DNA from: Gonium pectorale
Taxonomy: Eukaryota; Chlorophyta; Chlorophyceae; Chlamydomonadales; Volvocaceae
Assembly (NCBI GenBank): GCA_001584585.1
Contig: LSYV01000011.1
Coordinates: 1,068,834-1,132,833 of the forward strand
Length of the DNA: 64,000 nt
Direction of reading: 5' to 3'
Shown here: piece after piece, positions 55,399 to 64,000 of the stretch
Numbering within the stretch: the stretch's first letter is position 1
How the letters are laid out: each line of letters begins with the position of its first letter
Position numbers and translations under genes: made by a program
The notes under the pieces: generated by a model
The model's database searches: none
The model's input: the letters and a program-made list of their open reading frames with translations, nothing else
Told to the model about the DNA's origin: nothing

Positions 55399-58300
55399 AT
55401 GGACGCGACACTTCCGCCCGACCTCGCTGCTATCTTGGCGTTCAACGAGACCGGCGCGCAGTTCTTCAAGCGCGTTCACCAGGAACGCGTCCTCACCGGG
55501 CTGCCGATAATCGACCAGCACGTGTCGTTCCGGCCCGGCGTGGTCATCGAGGTGGCGGGACCGCCCGGCAGCGGGAAGACGGAGCTCCTTCTCAGCGTGG
55601 CGTTGCACGTGCTGCTGACCCCCTATGCCGACCCCAAGGCCTGGCTGGCCCGGGCGGCAGCGTCCGGCGCTCCCGGGGGTGGAATGACCCCCGCCGCCGA
55701 CCGGGAGCACCAGGCAGGACCTGCCCCGCGGCCCCCGCCCGGCAGCGGCAATGTAGTGATTCTGGACCTGGACGGGAAGTTCGACGGCGTGAGGCTCATG
55801 CAGGCGGGTGCAGCGCGGGCGTTGCAGCGCCGCCAGGGCGGGCCCTGGCCTGTCTGTGCCAGCGCAAGGGCCGGTCAGTGCAAGGGTCGGTGTGCAGGTC
55901 ATTTCGGGTGTCCTGACGAGAGCGATAAAGGGCTAGTGGGTTGGAAGGCAGTGATTACGGGGGGGGCAGTTTCTTTTCCAGCGCGCAGGCTAAAACTGCG
56001 TGCGCTGGGGCTGCCCTTTTTGGGAGCTGACCAACCCCGTACTGAGCTTTTCCGGTCGCGTTCATGGTAAGGACCGGCTTCAGCGTCAGGGCCGGGCTCG
56101 CACCGCTGGCACAAGGGCTGCACACGCCAACTGCTGTCCGCGCACAAACTCCTGCCGTACGGACGCAGGTTCTGGAGCCGCAAGTGGTGAGTGCGTGGCG
56201 CGACCAGCAGGCACAGAGGGCCGCCGCGCGGCAGCGGGCGCAGGGGTCTGCTGGGGTGCCGGTCGGCGGCGGGCCGGGCACTCCGCCCGCATCCCCTCTG
56301 GGGGGCCATGCGGTGGCACCCGAGCCAGAGGAGCAGCTGCTGGACCCTGACCAGGTGACTGGCCGAAAAGCAGGACAGCATGGACGCATTGCGTCGACGA
56401 GGCCACCGAGTCAATTCTCGACACCCACATGACTGTACCTGTGGCGGAAAGCGGACACAGCTCGAGCTCTGGGCGTTGGCGTCTGGGCGTTGGCGTCTGG
56501 GCGTTGGCGTCGAGGAACATGTCGCATCCTGGCGCGGCTGTGCTGCCGCTGCAACAAGGCCTTATCGCACCGCGGCAACGGGCTGGATTCTTGTTGCCGC
56601 CGCCGCCGCCGCCCTCTTTGCCCGCATGCAGGTGGTCGAGGAGGTGCTGTCCCGGCTGCACCTGCTGCGCTGCCGGAGCAGCATGCAGTTGCTGGCGGCG
56701 CTGGTCGCCATGCCGTCGCAGCTGGAGGCCTGGCGGGTGCGCGGGGGGGGCGGGCGCTGGGATGTCAGGAATTGAGAACGCATGGGATGCCCGCCGCTCG
56801 CCACTCCGGTCCCGGGGTTGTTTCTGCGTCGTCGCATGCGCAACGTCACCTCGTATTTCTTCTGTGACTGACGCGCGGGTCGGCTCTGCCCACTCGACGC
56901 GCCTCCCCCACGTGCCACAGGCCGAAGACGTGCCCTGCCGCCTGCTGCTAATCGACAATGTGGGTGCGCACTTCTGGCGCGACCGCGCCGCCAAGAACGT
57001 CGGGTCGCGTGGGCGGCGCGCACCAGGCGCCTTCCAGCAAACGCACCAGNNNNNNNNNNNNNNNNNNNNNNNNNNNNNNNNNNNNNNNNNNNNNNNNNNN
57101 NNNNNNNNNNNNNNNNNNNNNNNNNNNNNNNNNNNNNNNNNNNNNNNNNNNNNNNNNNNNNNNNNNNNNNNNNNNNNNNNNNNNNNNNNNNNNNNNNNNN
57201 NNNNNNNNNNNNNNNNNNNNNNNNNNNNNNNNNNNNNNNNNNNNNNNNNNNNNNNNNNNNNNNNNNNNNNNNNNNNNNNNNNNNNNNNNNNNNNNNNNNN
57301 NNNNNNNNNNNNNNNNNNNNNNNNNNNNNNNNNNNNNNNNNNNNNNNNNNNNNNNNNNNNNNNNNNNNNNNNNNNNNNNNNNNNNNNNNNNNNNNNNNNN
57401 NNNNNNNNNNNNNNNNNNNNNNNNNNNNNNNNNNNNNNNNNNNNNNNNNNNNNNNNNNNNNNNNNNNNNNNNNNNNNNNNNNNNNNNNNNNNNNNNNNNN
57501 NNNNNNNNNNNNNNNNNNNNNNNNNNNNNNNNNNNNNNNNNNNNNNNNNNNNNNNNNNNNNNNNNNNNNNNNNNNNNNNNNNNNNNNNNNNNNNNNNNNN
57601 NNNNNNNNNNNNNNNNNNNNNNNNTGCCGCAATCCCTGTTCGAGGTCCATGCGGGTGAGGAAAGTGGGGCGACGGCAAGGGCAGCTGCAGCCCCAACCCT
57701 ACCGAGCATGCGTGCAGCGGATGAGCTAGGCGCAACCTGACAGTGCCCGTGCGTCATGCCAACACGCCCTGAGCAACCGTCTCTGGACTCCCTGCGCCAT
57801 CCTCACTGCGCCCTTGGAAGCAATTGCTGTCGTCCCTGGGGGCCCCTACGCACACACGCGTCCGCTCTCCCTGTCCCCCGGGTGACAGCCATCGCCTCCC
57901 GGCTGGCGCACGTGTGCCGCCTCTTCCGCCTGCCCGTGCTGGCCACCAAGGCCGCCGCCGTCACGGCCAAGGGCCAGCAGGACGGCGAGGGGCTGGACCG
58001 CCCGGGCGGCGGGTGGCCCGGCAGCGGCGGCGGTGGAGGGGGCGAGGGATGCGTGCAGCTGCAGCAGCGCGAGTACATGCCCATGCCATGGCAGGTGGGT
58101 GCAGCGTTCACTGAGCCGCGTGGATAGACTTGATACCGCTGCGTTACCCGAGTAGGCAGCCTAGACAGCAGGGAGATGGAGACGCGTCAGCCTGGAGCCG
58201 CTAGCGGTTCCCTCTGGAACGGGGCATCGCGAAGGAGAGTTGCGTGTGAGTACATGTCTTTGGAGGTGTGCTTGGCAAGCGAGATGCCTCACGCACGCGG

Positions 58301-58637
58301 AGGGGACACGGGAGTGCGTCGCGGCACCATGCAGGCCTCCGCTGCCTGCACCATTCCCCAACCGTCCCATCCCTCGGTTCCGCAGAATATCGTGACGCAC
58401 CGCATGCTCCTCTACCCACGTGGCGTGATTGCAGCGCCGTCGGCGCCCCCGGGCTTTGCCCCGGCGCAGACGCTGACGGCGGTCCTGGCGGAGATGTTGG
58501 GGCCCGTGGGCCAGGGGGCAGCGGCTGCTGCAGCGGGGAGTGCCGGTGGCGGCGTGGCCGGCAGCCCGGAAGGGGGCAGCTGCAGGGCGATGTCGCAGCT
58601 GCTCATCAGCGCAGTGGCAATGGTGGAGGAGTGGTGA
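55399..58637 (+). CDS. XRCC2: XRCC2-like RAD51 paralogue, interrupted by a gap
   Basis: RecA/RAD51-family ATPase of homologous recombination. In animals and plants XRCC2 works in the BCDX2 complex to load RAD51 at DNA breaks in the nucleus. Visible: FNETGAQFFKRV near the N-terminus, Walker A in EVAGPPGSGKTELLLSVALH, LDLDGKFDGVRLMQ, VVEEVLSRLHLLRCRSS, Walker B in CRLLLIDNVGAHFW, and a late YMPMPWQNIVTHRMLLY matching the XRCC2 segment before its C-terminus. Exons: 55399 to about 55890 (donor uncertain), about 56094-56355, 56632-56736, 56921 to at least 57049, then the 575-N gap (57050-57624), the end of an exon at 57654, 57889-58094, 58386-58637 (TGA). Assigned phases after the gap agree. Gly/Ala/Pro-rich insertions follow Walker A and fill exon 2 and the C-terminus. 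The start ATG has a good context (cacttccATGG). The ends of exon 1 and the start of exon 2 are provisional. Confidence 0.75.
56467..56508 (+). repeat. 14-bp unit repeated three times
   Basis: Three exact tandem copies of CTGGGCGTTGGCGT in the XRCC2-like intron upstream of the exon at 56632. Confidence 0.75.
57050..57624. other. assembly gap (575 N)
   Basis: Falls in the middle of the XRCC2-like gene, just after the Walker B exon. It hides the rest of that exon, at least one intron and the start of the exon that ends at 57654. Confidence 0.98.
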
Positions 58638-60805
58638 GGCGCGTGCGCATTCGCGCGAGTTGCCTGATGGGCCTGCGCTGCCCCTTGATTCCAATGGCGG
58701 AGACAGACCGTCTGACAAACTTTCTCTAGTACACTGGCATGCATGATACTGTCGACAATGAATCCAGGCGCAATAATGGGTGCATCACGCCGAGAGGAGT
58801 GTCGTTGATAGGTGGTGGGACATGGGCACGCAGAGGACGCTGGCGGGTGACAAGCGCGGGTCGCAGCATCCTCGGCAGCACAGCAGAGCTGCAGCAGCTC
58901 CGGTGGCACCGTGACGGCTGAGAGGCGCTGTCGTCATGATCGATGCACGACTGCTGCTCAATAGGCCGTTTGGCGCAGCCAGTCCTGCAGGCGCACCTTG
59001 TCGAGTGAAATGGCTTTGCGGCGACGATACCAACAGTGTGCACTGTGCGGCTTTACGTCATGCCGTACTATCATACTGTACTGTAACGTACGGCTTAGAT
59101 TGGTCGCAAGCACTGGCCCGAGTACCGCAACTGGCTCCCATTCGAGGAGACGCTGAAGGCAGACCCAGCCGAGCAAGTTCAGCCTGAAGCTGGATGGAAA
59201 GTTCACTGAGCGGATGGCTGCAGTGACGTTGAATGATGAGCTGAGGCTTCGCTCTGTCGTTGGTGATGGCTTTTATTCGATGTGACACGGTAACAGAGAT
59301 GAGGGACGAGACCGGATTACCTGGGGCTCACGCCCGCAGGGGGACCACGAGAAACTGCAGAGGAGAAAGAGCAACCGCAAACACAACAAACAGGACATGG
59401 ACAAGCACAGGTACCGAGCCACCTCAAGTTCAGCACCCGCTCGGAACCCGACGCACAGGGGCTGATAGCACCCTGGCGTGAAAGCTGAAGGCCTGAGGAA
59501 TAGCCCTAAGTGGGCTACTTCTGGACCCCGCCTAGTCGTCCTGCTCCAACCACTGCCTCTCTCAGGGCGAGGCCCATACCCCAAGCCCTGATGGCCAGGG
59601 GCTGGGACCTTCCCTGCTCCCACCAGGCGCCACTCCCATGACTCCCTCCCACGCCTTTACAGGCCAGGGAAGAAGCTGCCAGGCCCCAACAAATCCTCCG
59701 AAGGCAAACCCCACGAACAACGGCTGCAAAGCGACCAAACCCCACCCCACCCTACCCCGCTCGAACAAAGGGGCCCTATGGACCCTGCATTCGGCCCGAA
59801 GAGCGGCCGGTGCTCTACCAAAACTGGTACGCAGAAGTTCTCCAGTCCTCAAGTTCTCAAGTCGTAGCTCCACAGCTCCTGCCTTCATCTCGTTGTCGTG
59901 TAGTCTTCTTCATCATGCGTGGTCAGCCTCCCCCTGTTGGTCCTCCTCAACGCAGGGGGCAGGCGCTGGGTGTTAGGTTGTGAGCCACACCCGTAGCCTT
60001 GTGCTGCCAAAAAGCTGCAAAGAAAAGGGTAGCCACCTCCACAGGCTTAGATACCCGAGGCGGCGGCGTCTCCATTAGGGCAGCTGGGTGCAAGGCATGG
60101 CGAGCCGACGTAAGGAGCAAATTGGCCCTCCCGTCTCTGATGGGCCAGCGGTACAGTGGCTGAATGTGTAGGCCCCTGCTAGGCACTATCTGCTTCGCAC
60201 TGTCGTTGACTGTGCTGGCACCGGTCCATTGAAGGCAAGCGGTTACAAAACCTAAGGGCGCCCAGCCCGAAAACCCAGAGCACCGATCAGCGTCTGGCCA
60301 TGCGGGTCCCCATCTGTGGGCCTACGTCACATTGTTCTGGGGGCATGTTCGGCTCGTCGCCTTTGCCACAGGGCATCCCGTGTGGGCTCCCCGGGTTGTC
60401 GGGGGAGGGCGTCATGCCCACAGACGGGGGCGGGCTCCTCCGCTTGCGTCCGAGGGACCAGCCGCTGGCCGACCCACATGAAGGGCCCGCTGCCGCGACG
60501 CTCATTCCGTAAGCACCAAAGCCCAATCGGGCGCAGGTAGCTGCAGACTGGCGGCCATGTGGCCGCATCCGCGTGTGGCACCGGTCGAAATAAACCCACG
60601 AGGCCGACGGGAGGGCCCATGTTGAGCGCGGCTGGCATGAGGGTCAATGCACAGGCCAGTGACTGTGTGCGGTTGGCCACCGTTTGGACTGCACGGCTGG
60701 ATCCGGGGTCGTGTCAAGCATTCGGCCGACATTTTCATGCCTCCTTTATAGTGCGTTTTGCTGTGTACGTGATCAAGGTAATCTTGTTGTTTACCTTCTT
60801 CTCAG
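58638..60805. other. gene-poor region
   Basis: About 2.2 kb without a gene I can support. A TGTAA at 59082-59086 could be the XRCC2-like poly(A) signal, 445 nt after its stop. Open frames around 59.5-60.6 kb on both strands are Pro/Gly/Arg-rich and show no known motif. Confidence 0.45.
59082..59086 (+). terminator. possible TGTAA poly(A) signal for the XRCC2-like gene
   Basis: The TGTAA element I found downstream of the stop codon at 58637, at 445 nt. Weak by itself because the pentamer is short. Confidence 0.3.
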
Positions 60806-61498
60806 CTGCCTAGATCACCTCTCACGTCGGCACCCGCGTCAAGATCCCCGACCCCGACCCCGGAGCCGGAGCCTGCGGTGGATTCCATCAATCGCAAGGT
60901 ACAGATGCAATCTGGGTCCGCTCGTTTGTAAGAACCCCGGCTTCCGGGACTCGGCTCCCTGCCTCGGACTGCCACTCGCCGGAGCTGCTGTTGTCGAAGT
61001 CTGTTACTGACGAACGGCGGGACGTCTAGGACCGAAGGCTCAGCCTGGGGCTCGGGGGCTTTTGCAGCGGCAACTTGCTCGTGGGCTCGCTTTCTATATA
61101 ATGCTTTCGCTGCCGTTTGTGCAGCAGAATCAAGTGTTTATCTCCATAAGTCACGCAATGCTGCGGCTTCTCTAAAGTGCAATTGCCCCTTTCAACTCTC
61201 GCAACCTCCTGTGTTGAAATTCTTCGCTGCTGTCAAGCCGCTGAGGGTATCTTCTTTGACATGCGATCCCTTTCCAGGTCAGCGGCGCGAATCCGGAGTT
61301 GAGTGTGCAAAGCGCTGCTGCCGCGGCCAAGCCCAAGGCTGCATTAGGTGCCAAACCCTAAAGCCCAAGGCTGCCGCGGCGGCCAAGCCCAAGGCCGCAT
61401 CAGCCACCATGGCGAAGAAGCCCAAGACTTCCGCGGCGACCAAGCCCAAGGCTGCTTCTGTTAAGATCAAGCCTGCCTCGGTGAAGATGAAGGTATGA
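60806..61498 (+). pseudogene. Lys/Ala/Pro-rich histone H1-tail-like remnant
   Basis: An exon-like segment 60806-60898 with good splice sites encodes a Ser/Pro/Glu-rich stretch ending VDSINRK. A second segment from 61278 continues in phase with SAAAAAKPKAALGAKP and then hits TAA at 61359. In the next frame the same composition resumes at once: LKPKAAAAAKPKAAS, MAKKPKTSAATKPKAAS, VKIKPASVKMK, ending by 61498 (a GT donor follows at 61493). The KPKAA-type repeats resemble linker-histone tails; no globular domain is visible. The frame switch near 61358 suggests a frameshifted pseudogene or a sequence error. A TATATAA box at 61095-61101 lies between the two segments, so a separate short gene starting after it is the alternative. 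Confidence 0.4.
61095..61101 (+). promoter_or_regulatory. TATA-like box
   Basis: TATATAA in an otherwise GC-rich setting, about 180 nt upstream of the Lys/Ala/Pro-rich segment. It could mark the promoter of a small gene. No experimental or positional proof. Confidence 0.35.
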
Positions 61499-62164
61499 TG
61501 GGCAGCTTCGGGATGTGGGTCGCAGCTCCTGCGCTCGAAGCGTGGAAACGTCGGACAGAAGGCGGAGGCTTCGGCGGAAAGAAATGGCCGTGCACAGGCA
61601 GATACGTATGGCGTAGAATGCCATGGTCTAATCGTTTGCTGGCTGTTTGATATGGCGTGAACGCTGTGACCCACGGGTCAGTTCTCATCATGGGGTGGTG
61701 AACGGGCTGCTTTTGCCCCATTTGCGCATTGCTTTGACGACCGGGTGCAGCGACTCCATGTAGCGCACGGGATGGGATATGACAGCGGCGGAGGCATGCA
61801 TCAAGCCTGGGTACGCACCACGGCACCCCGGCCTTCCTCACCACTTGGCACCTTTCATGTTGCGGACAGCCCTGTGCTCCGCCGCGCCCGCCCGGTGTTC
61901 GATACACTGACTGCATATACCTGTCGAATCCTTCGCGCCCTCGCTGCCAAGTCCCTGACGGCCCGCCGTACCCACGTCACCATGGACCAGTGACGACCAG
62001 CAAGCAATACCCGCTCGCTGTAGGTCGCACGTGTGCCAAGCCTCGAGTGCCGTGAGTGCTACACGTGCGTCCATGGGTGTGCGGTTGTGTCAGCAGTCTG
62101 CCAGTTCAAAGTGAGCTCGTACACCAATTGGCGCATCACTGGCATCGCAGTGCAGGCCTAGCGC
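61499..62164. other. intergenic region, no gene seen
   Basis: A reading frame at 61745-61993 has no recognisable motif. Nothing else was found between the Lys/Ala/Pro-rich remnant and the left arm of the inverted duplication. Confidence 0.4.
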
Positions 62165-62930
62165 CTGTGCACATCACGCGGGCATGCGCCCCTTAATCTT
62201 TAAACATGTACAACGTCCCCTGCAGGAGATGCCCACCCTGCTGTCCAAGCACCGCCTCACAGTGTTCACATGAGGCCATTACGGTGACATCCGCAACCGT
62301 GTCAACTTGCCGTTATGAGCATCCAAGCTCTCGGCCTGCATGGTGGGTTGTGGGCTGAGACTCTTGGGCGGCGGGCAGAGGGGCTTCCACGGTCGTGATC
62401 CACCTGCCATCGTGCTGCAACACGATACTCTGTCCCAGCACGGGCCGTAATCTGTGTCACATCTAGACGCTGTCCATTGGTTTGTTTCGTCTGACTGCTC
62501 CAGATGCACCTCTCCTCGTGGCTCTCTCGCCAAGGCTCTCTCCTTGTAGGGCTCTCTTCGCGATCTCCCTGTGCCTGGCTGGTTTCGCCTGTTCGATGCT
62601 TTGCTCCTCATGCACACTCAGGATCATGGAGTTTCCCCGCCGAATGCCGAGCTGAAGAGGTACTGCCGCGAGTACACACCCGTGCTCATCACGGTGCACA
62701 GCAATGCCAAGCTCAGCCTGCGCCTTCACACTAGCAGTGGGCGGTCGTCGACGACAAGACCGCGCCTAGGGCCCTGGGTGCGGTTGATCTGGCAATCGTG
62801 CGCGCAATGGGCGCAGAGCAGCAGCCCAACAGGACCCCCCCACAGCGCGCTGTGTGCCTTGCTTCTTTGGTGAGGCCCCCGCACAGCCCTTCCGGCTGTC
62901 CCTCTACTAACATGGTAGTACCACCTGGCG
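62165..62930 (+). pseudogene. decayed gene copy, left arm of an inverted duplication
   Basis: I do not recognise the protein family. After an intron-like acceptor (ccctgcag before 62226) the frame reads EMPTLLSKHRLTVFT, a stop, then HYGDIRNRVNLP, a stop, and later RLFDALLLMHTQDHG, AELKRYCREYTPVLITV and AKLSLRL, then slips frame several times. The same protein segments occur in the same order on the opposite strand to the right. In-frame stops and frameshifts make it a pseudogene in this assembly. Confidence 0.5.
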
Positions 62931-62934
62931 GTTG

Positions 62935-63770
62935 GGGGCCCCAAGTTGTGCCGCCACGTGCAGCTGGGCGAGGCCGACAGCTTGGGTCCCACAACCGCCG
63001 GGTGGTAGTAGAGGTACAATTGGAATGGCTGCGGGGGGTGCACACGCAAGAAGGCTCGCAGCACGCCCTGTGGGGTCCCGTTGGGCTGCTGCGCAGCGCC
63101 CATCGCGCGCACGAGAGCCGGGTCAGCCTCGCCCACGGCTTCAGGCACAGGCTTGACGTCGAGGACCGCCCGCTGCTTGTGAGTGAGGCGCAGGCTTAGC
63201 TTGGCTTTGCCGCGCGCCGTGATCCGCACAGGCACGTACTTGCGGCGGTACGCCTTCAGCTCAGCTATGGGCGGTCAGGCCTCCATGATGCCGAGCACGG
63301 CAGCCTGCGCATGGGACGCACGCAAAGAGAGGAGCAAAGGGTCGAACAGACGAAACCAGACAGGCGCAGGGACCAGGGAGGCCGCGAGGAGTGAGCCGTG
63401 AGGAAAGAGCCGCGAGGAGCGCTGCGTGCGAAGCAGTCAGGCGAAAGGAACCTTGCGCAGCGTGGGCATGACACAGACTACAGACCTTGCCGGGACAGAG
63501 TACCGTATTGTACCATGGCAGGCGGGTAGATCACGACGTGGAAGCCCCTCTACCCGCTGCCCAAGAGTTTCGGCCTGCGATCCACCATGCGGACGCTCTC
63601 ATCGGGGAGTTGATCCGCGTGCGGATGTCCCCGTAGTGGACCCGTGTGCACACGGTGATGCGGTGCTTGGCCGGCGGGATGTACACCTCCTGCGATTGAC
63701 ATTGCGCAGGTTTCACGATTGAGGGGCGCATGCCCGCACGGTGCGTGTGTTGAAGCGCTGGACGAGCACC
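62935..63770 (-). pseudogene. decayed gene copy, right arm of an inverted duplication
   Basis: Opposite-strand counterpart of the left arm: EVYIPPAKHRITVCTRVHYG, then HYGDIRTRIN, LPDESVRMVDRRPKLLG in a shifted frame, RGFHVVIYPPAMVQYGTLSR, AELKAYRRKYVPVRIT, AKLSLRLTHKQRAVLDVKP, and a longer open segment with ALVRAMGAAQQPNGTPQ and PFQLYLYYHPAVVGPKL. It is better preserved than the left copy but still frameshifted. The acceptor before EVYIPP is at the position matching the left copy, so intron position is conserved. Function unknown. Confidence 0.5.
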
Positions 63771-64000
63771 AGAGTAATCCGCATGCGGTATGGTACCTGT
63801 AGTCGCTATGGTAGCCCCGCTGCTTTGAGCGGGACATGCATTTGACAGCGGCCTGTCCGCACCCGGGCCGAGCCTGCACTAGCTAGGCAGCGGGGCTCGG
63901 ATCGAGGGGTAGGTGGCTGGCAGCGTTTTTGCAACTCGGTGGGCGCGTCCCTCTTCTCGCTGCCTTGTCGTCCATGGCCCCCCCGGCTTTGACGGACGTG

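Noticed and set aside
56562..57757. Open frames running through the 575-N gap on both strands
   Set aside because: They are long only because the N run contains no stop codons.
1..64000. Search for tRNA, rRNA, CRISPR arrays or bacterial operon signals
   Set aside because: None was recognised by eye. The spliced gene structure shows that this is eukaryotic nuclear DNA. A tRNAscan run could still find a tRNA that I missed.

Overview
The window looks like nuclear DNA of a chlorophycean green alga, most likely a volvocine (Chlamydomonas/Volvox/Gonium type). It is very GC-rich. Genes are broken into many short exons by introns of roughly 70-500 nt with GT-AG ends and 'gcag' acceptors. A TGTAA-type poly(A) signal follows at least one gene. 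The encoded proteins carry long Ala/Gly/Pro/Gln runs. The gene set fits too: an axonemal dynein, an octotricopeptide-like RAP protein and a GT92-like glycosyltransferase. This attribution is inference from style and content; no species marker was read.

Layout. (1) 154-25508 (+): the 3' part of an axonemal dynein heavy chain in 59 phase-consistent exons, from the linker through six AAA modules to the C-terminal domain; its 5' end lies outside the window. The large intron 8554-9889 holds a retrotransposon fragment and an assembly gap flanked by an artefactual duplication. (2) 26819-27918 (+): a small three-exon gene of unknown family. (3) 29384-32031 (+): a five-exon secretory-pathway protein with a GT92 (DUF23)-like glycosyltransferase region. 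(4) 33659-40899 (-): an 11-exon, about 1,612-residue octotricopeptide-like protein ending in a RAP domain, probably an organelle RNA factor. (5) 41445-53327 (+), divergent from gene 4 across about 545 bp: a 17-exon, about 2,170-residue chromatin protein with PWWP, PHD, a Dam-like (phage N6-adenine methyltransferase fold) region and a CW zinc finger, then a very long Gln/Ala/Pro tail. This is the most unusual object here. (6) 55399-58637 (+): an XRCC2-type RAD51 paralogue interrupted by a 575-nt gap. (7) 60.8-61.5 kb: a Lys/Ala/Pro-rich histone-H1-tail-like remnant. (8) 62.1-63.8 kb: two decayed copies of one unrecognised gene in inverted, tail-to-tail arrangement.

Functionally the genes are unrelated housekeeping or accessory functions: ciliary motility, glycosylation, organelle RNA metabolism, chromatin and DNA-modification reading, and homologous recombination. 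No operon logic applies. Exon limits were set by hand from splice consensus, reading-frame continuity and family motifs. In every gene with a full model the exon phases close to a multiple of three, which is the main internal support.
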